Shown here: piece by piece, positions 16,753 to 25,414 of the stretch | How the letters are laid out: every line of letters starts with the position of its first letter | Position numbering within the stretch: position 1 is the stretch's first letter | Origin: a bacterium | Lineage (GTDB): Bacteria; Gemmatimonadota; Gemmatimonadetes; Gemmatimonadales; Gemmatimonadaceae | Direction of reading: 5' to 3' | Assembly: GCA_021813725.1 (NCBI GenBank) | Contig: JAKAJN010000009.1 | Coordinates: forward strand, 1-45,292 | DNA length: 45,292 bases | Notes under the pieces: generated by a model | What the model was told of the DNA's origin: nothing | What the model saw: only the letters and a program-made list of their open reading frames with translations | Databases searched by the model: none | Translations under genes and position numbers: made by a program

Positions 16753-18638
16753 CGACAGAGCTGGGGAAGCAACTCGCGGAACAATTGCACATTCACGAAC
16801 GTCACGTCGGCTTCGGGGGTTGTGTCGAAACGCGCAACGTTGAAAAGCCGGAATCCGGCTTCCTCAAACACCGCGCGATCCTCCGCGAAGCTCGACTGTC
16901 CGTCGTAGAGCGTTGACACCGTTCCGTCCTTCGCGGCAAGGACGGTTTCCGTGCGAACGAACAGACAGCGCTCGCTCAGCGAACCGAGACTTCTGAACGC
17001 ATCGAGGTCGCTGCCCTGCGCGTCGATCTTCAGGAAGTGCAGCACGTCGTCGGCGAGGCCATACTGCCGCACGATGGTGGACAGGTTGAAGGTCGGCACC
17101 GTGACGGTGTGCTCGAGACGTTCGATCGGCGCCGGGGAGTAGTACAGCCGATCGCCCCCTTGCGACGGGTCGTGTGTGACCTTGGCGGCATTCAGGCGCT
17201 TCAGCGAACTGCAATCGCTGGAGCCATAGCAGTAGAAGTCCGCGTAGCCTTCCGGACCATCCGTGATGGCGGCCTGCACGTAGCCGGCATACAGCAAATG
17301 CGCCCGCACGTCGATGGGGTCGATGCCCACGGAGAACAGCCGCTTGTGCAGGCTGGCTGCTACGAGCCGATGGCGGACGTCCCCACGCCCGGCGCCCACA
17401 TCAATGAACACGACTCCAGAGCCAGGCAGCGAGTTCAGTGCGACGGCAAGAAGCTCGAGCACCTCCTGCTGGCGCGATTCGGGAATCTCATACACACACC
17501 GCGCGTCGCGATACCACGATTTCCACAGCGCTCGCGCGCGCCGCCGGGACTGGAGCGCGCGCCAGACGCTGGCCATGGCGTTTGACTGGGTGCGTCCACG
17601 GTAGACTTCGCGGGCCACCTGGAACAGGAGGCTCGATCGCACCGTCGGCCGATTCAGCATGGCCCGAGTCCACTCCGCTATTTCGACCGGCCGGCGTGGA
17701 GCGACAGGAGACGGCGCCGCGAGCGCCGCGGCCTGCGCACGCCGCTGCTGCACCTCACGCCACCGTCGCGCGCGCGGCGAGTCCGCATGGTCCGAGTAGA
17801 ACTCGTCGTCTCTCGGAAGTGCAAGAAGCTCTCGCCGACGCGTCCACAGGGCGTGCCGCAGATCGTAGTGCGACGCCAGTTCATCTTCCGCAATCGCGTA
17901 GGACGCTGGCTTCGCCCGTGGTGGCCCCATTGTCGGATGCCGGGCCGACTCCCCGATGCTCTGCCGCGCAAATCGCCGCCTCCACACCGTGTCGCGCAGC
18001 GACTCCAGGTAGAGATGGTCTGGCTTGCAGACCAGCAGTTCGGTATCAACGCGACGCCGTTGCGTATTGGCGACACGCACGCGGTTCGTTTGGATCACGT
18101 GTCCTGGAAAGAGATCGGCCGCGAGACTGCAGAGGAGATTCTGGGAATAGCACTCCGTCTGCTCGTCGAGCAGGTCGTAGTACGGGAGCAATACATCAAC
18201 CGCCTCGCGATGGAATGCATTGAGGATCGCGTCGAAGAAGCGAAGCGTCTGCACGTCCTGCGCCGCATCGAGCCACCCGCCGCACAGGTGCCAAGAGTAC
18301 ATGCCGCAGCCGACCGCGGGTTCGCGGGAAAGCAGGAACTGCTCGAAGACTCGCCACGGGTTCGCATACGGACCGGCGGCCGCCACGCCAAGGTCGGTGA
18401 GCGAAAGGACGATATCGTCGTCCGCAAAGACGACGTAGAGGTAGTCGCGCCCCATTGCCTCCCTGAGCAGCCGGTTCCGCCCCTGCGTCCACGAACTCGA
18501 CGGATAGTGAATGCTGCGCGGGTCGGGCGATCGCGCACGCCAGGATAGGAATAGAATGTCGCTATCGTCCCCCGCCGCCTGCTCAAGTGCGGATGGAAGA
18601 TCCTCCTCGACCTGAAAGAGATAGAGGAACCGCTTCAT
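16749..18638 (-). CDS. Two-domain GT-A-like / FkbM methyltransferase protein, copy 1
   Basis: A 629-residue protein with two parts. Residues 1-310 look like a GT-A-type transferase: MKRFLYLFQVEEDLP, YPSSSWTQGRNRLL (45-58) and a DXD-like VVFADDDIV (DDD at 73-75). Residues about 400-629 are an FkbM-type SAM methyltransferase with VVFIDVGAGRGD near 409 and FLKIDAQGSDLDAF near 534, the motif that marks active FkbM enzymes. A charged linker joins them. It overlaps the stop of the GT25 gene by four bases (ATGA) and is last in a FkbM-GT25-two-domain operon. A paralogue with the same layout lies at 22828-24513. A transfer-then-methylate role on one glycan is inference. Confidence 0.78.
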   Translation of the reverse strand: MKRFLYLFQVEEDLPSALEQAAGDDSDILFLSWRARSPDPRSIHYPSSSWTQGRNRLLREAMGRDYLYVVFADDDIVLSLTDLGVAAAGPYANPWRVFEQFLLSREPAVGCGMYSWHLCGGWLDAAQDVQTLRFFDAILNAFHREAVDVLLPYYDLLDEQTECYSQNLLCSLAADLFPGHVIQTNRVRVANTQRRRVDTELLVCKPDHLYLESLRDTVWRRRFARQSIGESARHPTMGPPRAKPASYAIAEDELASHYDLRHALWTRRRELLALPRDDEFYSDHADSPRARRWREVQQRRAQAAALAAPSPVAPRRPVEIAEWTRAMLNRPTVRSSLLFQVAREVYRGRTQSNAMASVWRALQSRRRARALWKSWYRDARCVYEIPESRQQEVLELLAVALNSLPGSGVVFIDVGAGRGDVRHRLVAASLHKRLFSVGIDPIDVRAHLLYAGYVQAAITDGPEGYADFYCYGSSDCSSLKRLNAAKVTHDPSQGGDRLYYSPAPIERLEHTVTVPTFNLSTIVRQYGLADDVLHFLKIDAQGSDLDAFRSLGSLSERCLFVRTETVLAAKDGTVSTLYDGQSSFAEDRAVFEEAGFRLFNVARFDTTPEADVTFVNVQLFRELLPQLCR

Positions 18639-19510
18639 CGGGCGCGGTTTCCGTTTGTCAACGCTTGGAGCCGCCGCGAGTATGCATCCGGGTAGACGCC
18701 CGCCTTGCGCATCCAGAGCAGAACAGTGCCGACCCACATTCGGAGTCGGACGAACACTGGACCCCGCCGGGGCGTCTGCTGCGTCCAGGAGAAGGACGCC
18801 TCCCGATCGGGAAGTGTCGTCGCGTGCGGCGTCGCGGCGTGCGGAGTGATCACCGGCGGCGTGACCGCGAACAGGCGCACGCCGGCGCTCGGCGCATAGC
18901 CGGTGAGCCAATCCGCGGGCATCCGCACTGGAGTGCCATGATCCAGGAGTTTGCGCGCGCCTTCGTGAGAGATCAGGTACGCCATGGCGCCCATGGCGAA
19001 CTCCACCACGCGCGCCACGCGGTGCCTCCGATGAACAGCCACTCCCCGCCAAGCGGTCGCCGCCCCCTCGTTCGGCCCGTGCCGCGCCGAGTGATGGGCG
19101 AATAACACCAACTCCCAGTTCCTGGGAAACCGCGGAAGCGCCCGCATCACCGCAAGGAGCTCGACCGACACGTCGACATCGTCCTCCAGGATGATCGCCA
19201 TCGGCAGTCCGCGCTCGCGAATCAGGCGGTAGCAGTGCTGATGACTCAAGGCACAGCCGATCTCGCCTGGCGTCAGCCGACGCCGCAATCCGGGACTGAC
19301 TTCGATGACCGTGCTGTCGCCCACGCGCTGTACGTCGTCCGGAGGGAGCGCAAGTCCGTCCACGGCGTCAATGAACTCCCACGGCAAGCCCAAGGTCGTC
19401 AGCTGACGCGCGATGTGCTCCCGCCGTTCACGCGACGTGGACAGGCTGATCACGAAAATCGCGGGGAACCCGCCTTCGGCGGTCATCGGGGGCATCGCGT
19501 TGGCAGCCAT
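18635..19510 (-). CDS. Glycosyltransferase family 25 (LPS/LOS type)
   Basis: About 291 residues. The family-25 pattern is clear: FPAIFVISLSTSRERREHI at the N-terminus, FIDAVDGLALP, LTPGEIGCALSHQHCYRLI and the metal-binding AIILEDDVDVS, then AYLISHEGARKLL. GT25 enzymes add galactose or glucose to lipo-oligosaccharide or to collagen. The start is uncertain: the frame is open to a GTG at 19603, but the domain begins soon after ATG 19510, and neither has a good Shine-Dalgarno. The gene overlaps the two-domain gene by four bases and follows the FkbM gene, so the three form one operon. Confidence 0.85.
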   Translation of the reverse strand: MAANAMPPMTAEGGFPAIFVISLSTSRERREHIARQLTTLGLPWEFIDAVDGLALPPDDVQRVGDSTVIEVSPGLRRRLTPGEIGCALSHQHCYRLIRERGLPMAIILEDDVDVSVELLAVMRALPRFPRNWELVLFAHHSARHGPNEGAATAWRGVAVHRRHRVARVVEFAMGAMAYLISHEGARKLLDHGTPVRMPADWLTGYAPSAGVRLFAVTPPVITPHAATPHATTLPDREASFSWTQQTPRRGPVFVRLRMWVGTVLLWMRKAGVYPDAYSRRLQALTNGNRAR

Positions 19511-19675
19511 CCCAGGGGACTGTGAACGTGCACGCACTCCTCGCCTCAGTAAGGTCGCGGCCGTGCGCACGTCGATCGGGGTGAGGTTGTCCGAGGCGAA
19601 CACCGCCCAATCATAACGATCCGGTCGCGAACATGGACCTGCCGCGTGACCCCGCCCGCCATTCGGCGAGTCGAT

Positions 19676-20620
19676 CTATATCGCCCGCCCGTGGTCGAAG
19701 GTCGGCGGAAGCAAGAGCACGTCAGTCTGCTGCGGCGTCAGGTCGAGCACCTCGCGCAGGCGCGAGATGTCCTGCGGCGCTGCCTCCAGTCCCTCCGCGA
19801 ACAGGCGCCGCGCCTCGATGAAGCGGTCAAACGACCGGCTGGCGGCCGTGTAGAACCGCTCGACTCCTCCATGCATCGTCAGCAACCCGGGCTCAAACTC
19901 GGCCCACAAGGGGACCCCCAGCGACCACAACGCCTCGCCCGTTTCGATCACGGCCGCTTCACTTCCCTGAACGTCAGCCCACACGAGCGCCACCTCTGAC
20001 GGATGGACGCCTGCGCCGGATATCGCGTCGCCGAGTGGCAGCGCGCGCACGTCGAAGCGCGAACCACGGATCGACGAGGCGGGTCGCCCGGGCATCTCCG
20101 ACACCACGCTCGCCGCGCCGATATCGGTGCCCAGAGTCATCGTCACCTGGCCCCCCGTAACCGCAACGGCCGCATCAATCAGGATACAGCGGTCCGCGAG
20201 CCCGTTCCGCTCGACATTCTCGCGCAGCAACGCAAACACTCCGGGCTCGGGTTCGATGGCGACGGCGCGACATCCAGCGGCGCGCACTATGGGAATACAC
20301 GTGGATCCGATGTTCGCCCCGACATCGACGATCACGTCCGCACCTCCAAGCGTCCGCCCGCGCGCCCGCAGCCACGCAACCAGCAGATCGATGGACGCCT
20401 GGGCGAATCCCCCTTCGACGAAGAGGCCAAAGCCGATATGTGAATCGCCGACGGGCGCTCGCCACGTCAGCCCGTTGCGCGAGAAAGTCGCCAGCTGCAC
20501 ACCAGCGGCCGCCATGGCCTGCCAAGCGAGGATGCGCCGGCGGCGCTCGCCTAGCAACGACAGCCCGCGGAGCAGTGCGGTACGGCGCAATGAGCGAAAC
20601 AATTCGACGGGCAAAGGCAT
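19676..20620 (-). CDS. FkbM-family methyltransferase
   Basis: A 314-residue SAM-dependent methyltransferase. The SAM-binding strand VIVDVGANIGSTCIPIV (about 95-111) and acidic loop VAIEPEPGVFALLREN are followed by the FkbM signature ALVWADVQGSEAAVIETG (about 231-248), in which the usual KxDxEG is WADVQG. Such enzymes O-methylate sugars in surface glycans and antibiotics. It is the first gene of the leftward operon with GT25 and two-domain copy 1, and starts 300 bp from a second, divergent FkbM gene. The two are not close copies. Confidence 0.87.
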   Translation of the reverse strand: MPLPVELFRSLRRTALLRGLSLLGERRRRILAWQAMAAAGVQLATFSRNGLTWRAPVGDSHIGFGLFVEGGFAQASIDLLVAWLRARGRTLGGADVIVDVGANIGSTCIPIVRAAGCRAVAIEPEPGVFALLRENVERNGLADRCILIDAAVAVTGGQVTMTLGTDIGAASVVSEMPGRPASSIRGSRFDVRALPLGDAISGAGVHPSEVALVWADVQGSEAAVIETGEALWSLGVPLWAEFEPGLLTMHGGVERFYTAASRSFDRFIEARRLFAEGLEAAPQDISRLREVLDLTPQQTDVLLLPPTFDHGRAI

Positions 20621-20920
20621 GCAGATTTGGATGCGCGACGGAAAGTCCGACGGGAACGGCGCCGAATGGGCGGGAGCCAGCGGATGCCTCTATAGCCGCA
20701 GAACGGGTGACGCGCATGGTGCGGCGACGTCGGCGGCAAGGTAGGGCGCGGCGTTTACGCGGGCAAGCCAGCCATGAAGGACCATCCCGCACGCCCTGCC
20801 AGTGGGTATGGGTCGCGCGTCGTTCGCGTGCCTCCCTTGCCCATCGCCCTTACGCCGCCTACGCTTCTCGCCGGTTCGGTGGACCGCCATTCGACGCCGC
20901 CCCTTCACCTGCACTCTCCG
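20621..20920. other. 300-bp divergent region between two FkbM genes
   Basis: No gene is supported here. The frame of the right-hand gene is open back to 20774, but the extra residues are Pro/Arg-rich and unlike a folded domain. Both neighbouring operons must start from this region; no sigma-70-like pair could be assigned with confidence. Confidence 0.4.
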
Positions 20921-21754
20921 ATGCAGCGTGCGCCGCACGACATCAAGTTGAGCGTCAAGGATTTCGTGCGACGTTGGGCACCCGCCCGATGGTGGCCGTG
21001 GCTCCAGATTGCCCGACTCGCCATGGAGCGCAGGACGTTTCCGCGTCGGTGGGTGCGCCACACGTACGAGGGTCATCCGTTGCGGGTGCTGCTCGGTGAT
21101 GTCGTTGGCGCCATGTGGTACGACCACGACTGGACATTGCCGGAGCTCCCCGTTCTGCTGACCGGCCGATTGAAGTCGGGATCGACGGTATTCAACATCG
21201 GTGCACACCAGGGCGTGGTCGCGATGGTTCTCGCACAAACGGTCGGCAGTTCGGGCAGGGTGGTGGCAGTGGAAGCGGACCGATTCCACGCGACGCTGGC
21301 CGAGGCGAATCGTGCCGCCAACGGCATTGAACAGCTGGTCGTCCGTCACGCGGCCGTCGGCGAGGTGGCCGGACCACTCAGGCACGACGCGACGACCGGC
21401 GCGATTCAGCTCGGCACCGGACCTGGGAATTCCGTGCCGGCAGTGACCATTGACGAACTGACGGCAGCCTACGGCGCGCCCGATGTGATTTACATGGATG
21501 TGGAAGGATACGAGGCGCTGGCGCTCCGTGGCGCGACCGCGACGCTCGCGGCGGGGACCGTGGACGTGCTCGTCGAAGTTCACGGACCATGGCTGCAGCG
21601 GTATGGAACGGCAATCGGCGATCTGCTGCAATCGTTTCCTGCCGCGACCTACCGCTCGCTCATCTTCGAAGAAGGCAGTACCCGTCCGCTGCCAACGGAT
21701 CTCGCCGCGCTCGCGCGCACACGATTTGTCCTCGTGAACTTCGGCCGCCGGTAA
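20921..21754 (+). CDS. FkbM-family methyltransferase
   Basis: A 277-residue SAM-dependent methyltransferase, monocistronic as far as can be seen. The SAM-binding motif is STVFNIGAHQGVVAMVLA near residue 87, followed by GRVVAVEADRFHATLAEAN; the FkbM signature is VIYMDVEGYEALALRG near 188-203, with the canonical DVEGYE. ATG 20921 is chosen over the open frame from 20774 because the upstream part has no domain character. It is convergent with the STELLO-like gene (81-bp gap containing a weak GCGCT/AGCGC hairpin). Probably methylates a sugar of the glycan made by its neighbours; position and sugar are unknown. Confidence 0.85.
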   Translation: MQRAPHDIKLSVKDFVRRWAPARWWPWLQIARLAMERRTFPRRWVRHTYEGHPLRVLLGDVVGAMWYDHDWTLPELPVLLTGRLKSGSTVFNIGAHQGVVAMVLAQTVGSSGRVVAVEADRFHATLAEANRAANGIEQLVVRHAAVGEVAGPLRHDATTGAIQLGTGPGNSVPAVTIDELTAAYGAPDVIYMDVEGYEALALRGATATLAAGTVDVLVEVHGPWLQRYGTAIGDLLQSFPAATYRSLIFEEGSTRPLPTDLAALARTRFVLVNFGRR

Positions 21755-21835
21755 GGAACGAGACCCCCGTCTTGCGCTCTCAAGCGCGGCTGCAGCAATG
21801 CCGCGTTCACATCGATGGATGTTCCACTCCGTCCG

Positions 21836-22831
21836 TCATCCGCACGACGCGAGATCGTCCAGCCACGCCTCCACCCGCGACGGTTCCCGCGCATCCACGA
21901 CGTTCACCCGCACCAACGCCTCGTAGGCGGACACGAGGTTGTCTCCCATCGTCGCGCCGCTCCGTACGGCAGCGACTACCGCATCTACGATGACTTCCGC
22001 GTGCAGGTAGAGCGGAATCTCGGCCTCGAAATCGCGGAGGAGATCGTGGGGATTCCGATCCTGCACGACTGTCGCGCTCGTGAAGCCGAGGCGAAAGCCT
22101 GCGGCCCAGAGGATCGGTTGCGCCACGAGACCACGCAGGATGTCGGTGACGCGCGACGTGACGCTCGCTGGAAAATAGAGCAGCGGAAAGCAATCGCGGC
22201 AGAAGGCGGTGGCCTGCGAGTTGAACGGGCAGAGCGTGCCGTCGCCCAGCACCAGCGGATCGCGCGCGTCGAAATGGCACTCACGGCCGTGTACGAGGCG
22301 ATAGACAGCATCCACATCCGGATCGCCGTCGGCCAAGGCCTGCCAGACCCCCACGCGCGCGCGAGTGCGCACAGCGTGATCGGAACTGGGAATCGTGCGT
22401 GGATCACTGATCGCGCGCAGTGGGAACCCACGCGGCCAGATGTGCGCATCGGTGAACCACCGGTAGACGTTCACCCAACCCGGCGACGAAGCAGTGGTGA
22501 ACCAGCTGCCCTCGAACGAGGGCACGTCCCAATCCGCCTTCGGCGCGTTGTCGTCGTCGGTGTCGTAGATGATCTCGGCGCCACGCCGGATCGCCCGGAG
22601 ATACCCGAGCATCTTGCGGCAGTAATGATTCCACGGCAGCAACGGCGCCAGCATGCCGCTCTGTCGCTGCGCCTCGACTCCGAGGTACTCCGCCGGAGGT
22701 AGCGACCACTCCGGCGGCGTCTTGCGGTCACCGACGACGATCAGGTGGTCCCCCACACGATCGGCAAAAGCGCGGACGGCCGGTGTGGGAGCGGAAATCG
22801 ATGTGATCACGACAAACGGCGACTGCGTCAT
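21836..22831 (-). CDS. STELLO/DUF288-like glycosyltransferase
   Basis: A 331-residue soluble protein. The opening FVVITSISAPTPAVRAFA, IVVGDRKTPPEW and EYLGVEAQ, then LPWNHYCRKMLGYLRAI and AEIIYDTDDDNAP (DDD at 92-94), match the DUF288 region of STELLO proteins, Golgi proteins that support cellulose synthesis in plants; bacterial relatives exist but their function is little known. WVNVYRWF and LCPFNSQATAF follow. ATG 22831 overlaps the preceding stop (ATGA); the longer open frame (to 23035) is a shadow of the upstream gene. Last gene of the leftward operon that starts at 28946. A sugar-transfer role is inferred from the DXD motif and context. Confidence 0.78.
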   Translation of the reverse strand: MTQSPFVVITSISAPTPAVRAFADRVGDHLIVVGDRKTPPEWSLPPAEYLGVEAQRQSGMLAPLLPWNHYCRKMLGYLRAIRRGAEIIYDTDDDNAPKADWDVPSFEGSWFTTASSPGWVNVYRWFTDAHIWPRGFPLRAISDPRTIPSSDHAVRTRARVGVWQALADGDPDVDAVYRLVHGRECHFDARDPLVLGDGTLCPFNSQATAFCRDCFPLLYFPASVTSRVTDILRGLVAQPILWAAGFRLGFTSATVVQDRNPHDLLRDFEAEIPLYLHAEVIVDAVVAAVRSGATMGDNLVSAYEALVRVNVVDAREPSRVEAWLDDLASCG

Positions 22832-24513
22832 GGGACGAGATCGGGAAGAAGGATCCGCGCGAGAGCAAGGTTCACGAACGTGGCTTCGGGATCTGCCCCA
22901 CCTTGACCCGGTGTCAGCGCCACGAAGGCGAAGCCGGCGGATACAAGGTATTGCTGGTGCCAGGGCGAGGAGTCGGCGGTCGGTTCCACCAAGCGGGAGA
23001 CACCCGCCGGGCATCGCAGAGTGAGAAACAGGCACTGATCCATCTGACCGTCAAGCGTGCGAAGAACGGTGAGTGGCTGCTCGTCGGCGATGCGCACCCA
23101 GTGCAGCACACGCTGGGCGAACCCATACTGGCGGAGAATCGCCGCGAGCGTCATGTGGCCCGCCGAGACCGTCCCCAGCACATATCCGGTGTACCAGGTG
23201 AAGCCGCGCGTTTGGACGCGATCCACGCCAATGGATATCACCGGCTTGCGCAGCGTGACACCGTCCTGAATGCGTCCCAGCGCCTCGCCGCGTCCGGTGC
23301 CCACGTCCACAAAGACAACTTGCGGGTCGTTGAGCGTGTCCAGCGCGTAACCGATAAGGTCAGTCGCGTCTGGACCGTCCGGCGGTAACTCCGTCAGCGC
23401 CCGACGGTGCGTTCGCCAAGCGCTCCACAGCGCTGCCTCGTTGGGGCTGCGGAGCCGGCGCTGGCAGCGCTGTGCCTGCACGCGTGCGAGGTAGCGCCAC
23501 TGCCGGATCCACCGCCCCAGGGCGAATACCCTTGACGTGCGGACCAACCCCAGTCGCGCGCGCAACGCGTGCGTCCGTAGCCGCAGTTCAGCGATCTTGC
23601 CCGTGGGCATCGGCGCCGAACCAGGGCTTCGCTTGCGCCACCGCTTCGCGCGACTGCTGGCGGGATCGTCGGAGTAGAACTCATGCTGCAGCGGCATTGC
23701 CAGCAGTTCGCGCTTGCGCATCCAGATAGGGTGGTCCAACAGATAGCGTGATGCCATCTCCTCCGCCGTCACGCGATATGAGGCCGCCTTTCGCCGAGGG
23801 ACTCCCATCCCCGGATGCGGGAGCTGGCTCCATTCCGGCTGGCGCAGGTAGCGGGCCGCATCCCGCGGATCGCGCAGCGATTCCAGGTAGAGCGTCTCGG
23901 GCTTGGTCAGCAATCGCTCCGTATAGCCCCGGAGGCTGTACGGGTTCAACGCCCGCACCCGGTTGGTCTGCATCACGTGTCCGGGGTACAAGTCGGCTGC
24001 CGTGCTGCACACGATGCTCCCCGAGTAGTCCGCGCACGCCTCGTCGAGCAGATCGTAGTACGGCAGGAGCGCGGGCAATGCCTCTCGGTGGAAGGCATTC
24101 AGGACCGGATCGAAGAAGCGCAGCGTCTGCGTTTCCTGCGCGAGGTCCCACATGCCCGAAAGGTGCCACGCGTAGGCCGGCGTCCCCACCGCGGGCTCGT
24201 ACGCGAGGAGAAACTCCTCGAACGCACGCCACGGGCTCAGCCGGCGCGCGAGGCTCTCGGCGCCGCGTGCCGTGAACTCGAGGCGGACGTCCGCATCGCC
24301 AAATATGAAGTACAGCCAGTCGCCCCCGACGACCTCGCGGAGCAGGCGGTTTCGCCCCTGCGACCACGAGCTCGAGGGGTAGAACACCGACCGCGGATCG
24401 TTCGACCGCGCGCGGTACGAGAGGAAACGCACGTCGCTGTCGGGCCCCGCGGCATCTCTGAGGTGGTCCGGCAGATCCTGCTCGACTTGAAAGAGGTAGA
24501 GGAACCTCCGCAT
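22828..24513 (-). CDS. Two-domain GT-A-like / FkbM protein, copy 2 (degenerate methyltransferase)
   Basis: A 561-residue paralogue of 16749-18638. The N-terminal domain is well conserved: MRRFLYLFQVEQDLP, YPSSSWSQGRNRLL (45-58), FGDADVR with DAD at 73-75, and FFDPVLNAFHREALPALLPY. The C-terminal domain keeps the SAM-like strand VVFVDVGTGRGE (near 396) and LRQYGFAQRVLHWV, but the stretch between GYV and LRQYG is 12 residues against 66 in copy 1. The KIDAQGSDLDAF motif has become RIADEQPLTVL, losing the key Asp and Gly. The methyltransferase is therefore probably inactive. ATG 24513 overlaps the GT2 stop by one base; its stop overlaps the STELLO-like start by four. Confidence 0.77.
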   Translation of the reverse strand: MRRFLYLFQVEQDLPDHLRDAAGPDSDVRFLSYRARSNDPRSVFYPSSSWSQGRNRLLREVVGGDWLYFIFGDADVRLEFTARGAESLARRLSPWRAFEEFLLAYEPAVGTPAYAWHLSGMWDLAQETQTLRFFDPVLNAFHREALPALLPYYDLLDEACADYSGSIVCSTAADLYPGHVMQTNRVRALNPYSLRGYTERLLTKPETLYLESLRDPRDAARYLRQPEWSQLPHPGMGVPRRKAASYRVTAEEMASRYLLDHPIWMRKRELLAMPLQHEFYSDDPASSRAKRWRKRSPGSAPMPTGKIAELRLRTHALRARLGLVRTSRVFALGRWIRQWRYLARVQAQRCQRRLRSPNEAALWSAWRTHRRALTELPPDGPDATDLIGYALDTLNDPQVVFVDVGTGRGEALGRIQDGVTLRKPVISIGVDRVQTRGFTWYTGYVLGTVSAGHMTLAAILRQYGFAQRVLHWVRIADEQPLTVLRTLDGQMDQCLFLTLRCPAGVSRLVEPTADSSPWHQQYLVSAGFAFVALTPGQGGADPEATFVNLALARILLPDLVP

Positions 24514-25385
24514 CACCGCCGCCCCAAGGCAGCGAGTCCCCGCTGCAAAAGCCAAGCGCCATGCACGTAACTCCGCCGAGCCCACTCCGGCCACCAAGCG
24601 GTGGCTGGCACCGGCCGTGGCCAATCAGCCAACGCCACTCGATCGCGCATCACGGCGGGATGTGATCCGTGGAACAGGCGCAGGTGGCGCGTGTCGCCGA
24701 AAGCCGCGGAGAGATCCGCTTCCGTTGGGACCTCCTGGTCTCCACGCCACGCGTCGCCGCGAAAGAGCCGGGCAAGGTTCCGCTGCTTGAGCAGCATCTG
24801 CGCCGGCGGCCGCACCCTGCCATAGTGAAAGATGTGCTCTGCGAGATCACGCCGCCTGGGTTTCAGCCAGACACCGTCCGCCCGGCGCATGAACGCGCAC
24901 GCATCGCCGACCGACTCGATGCCCGTTCCCGTCCGGACGATGCGGGTCGCCCTGGGGTACCACTGCCGTGGGTCATCCTTGTAGGTCTGGTACGATCCAT
25001 AGAAGTGGTAGTAGCGGAGACTCAACGCCTCGACTTGCCCGGACCGGTGACGCGCCATCGCTGCGCGCAGAGCGGGAAGCTCCGCTTCGTGCAGCACTTC
25101 ATCGGCCTGCAGGTAAACCGCCCACTCGCCGTCGCAGCGCGCCAGCGCCTTGTTGGTCTCCTCCGAGAGGGTCTGGCCATCGCGTTTGGTCAGGTCCCAC
25201 GTGCTCCGGAACGCAACGATCTTCGGATCAGCGAGTGCCTGCACCGTCTCCCAGGTTCCGTCGTCCGCGTCGCCCACGTTGACCACCAGCTCGTCCACGA
25301 GCGGGAGGAGCGAGCGGAGCGACTCGGCGATCGGATAACCCAATGCGACCGCCTGTCGGGCAATGGTAAATCCGGAGATCCGCAT
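24513..25385 (-). CDS. Glycosyltransferase family 2 (GT-A)
   Basis: A 290-residue transferase: MRISGFTIARQAVALGYP, VDELVVNVGDADDGTWE and the acceptor/metal region WAVYLQADEVLHEAELPAL, typical of a GT2 subfamily found in surface-polysaccharide clusters. ATG 25385 is preferred because GGAGG lies five bases upstream; an earlier in-frame ATG (25418) overlaps the LptG-like stop as ATGA and is the alternative. A C-terminal WPEWARRSYVHGAWLLQRGL segment could be amphipathic. It sits between the LptG-like gene and two-domain copy 2 in the leftward operon. Donor and acceptor are unknown. Confidence 0.85.
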   Translation of the reverse strand: MRISGFTIARQAVALGYPIAESLRSLLPLVDELVVNVGDADDGTWETVQALADPKIVAFRSTWDLTKRDGQTLSEETNKALARCDGEWAVYLQADEVLHEAELPALRAAMARHRSGQVEALSLRYYHFYGSYQTYKDDPRQWYPRATRIVRTGTGIESVGDACAFMRRADGVWLKPRRRDLAEHIFHYGRVRPPAQMLLKQRNLARLFRGDAWRGDQEVPTEADLSAAFGDTRHLRLFHGSHPAVMRDRVALADWPRPVPATAWWPEWARRSYVHGAWLLQRGLAALGRR

Positions 25386-25414
25386 GGCATCCTCCGACGC
25401 GGGCATCCGCTTGA

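Noticed and set aside
21774-21796. GCGCT/AGCGC hairpin between convergent FkbM and STELLO-like genes
   Set aside because: Only five paired bases and no T-run; too weak to call a terminator.
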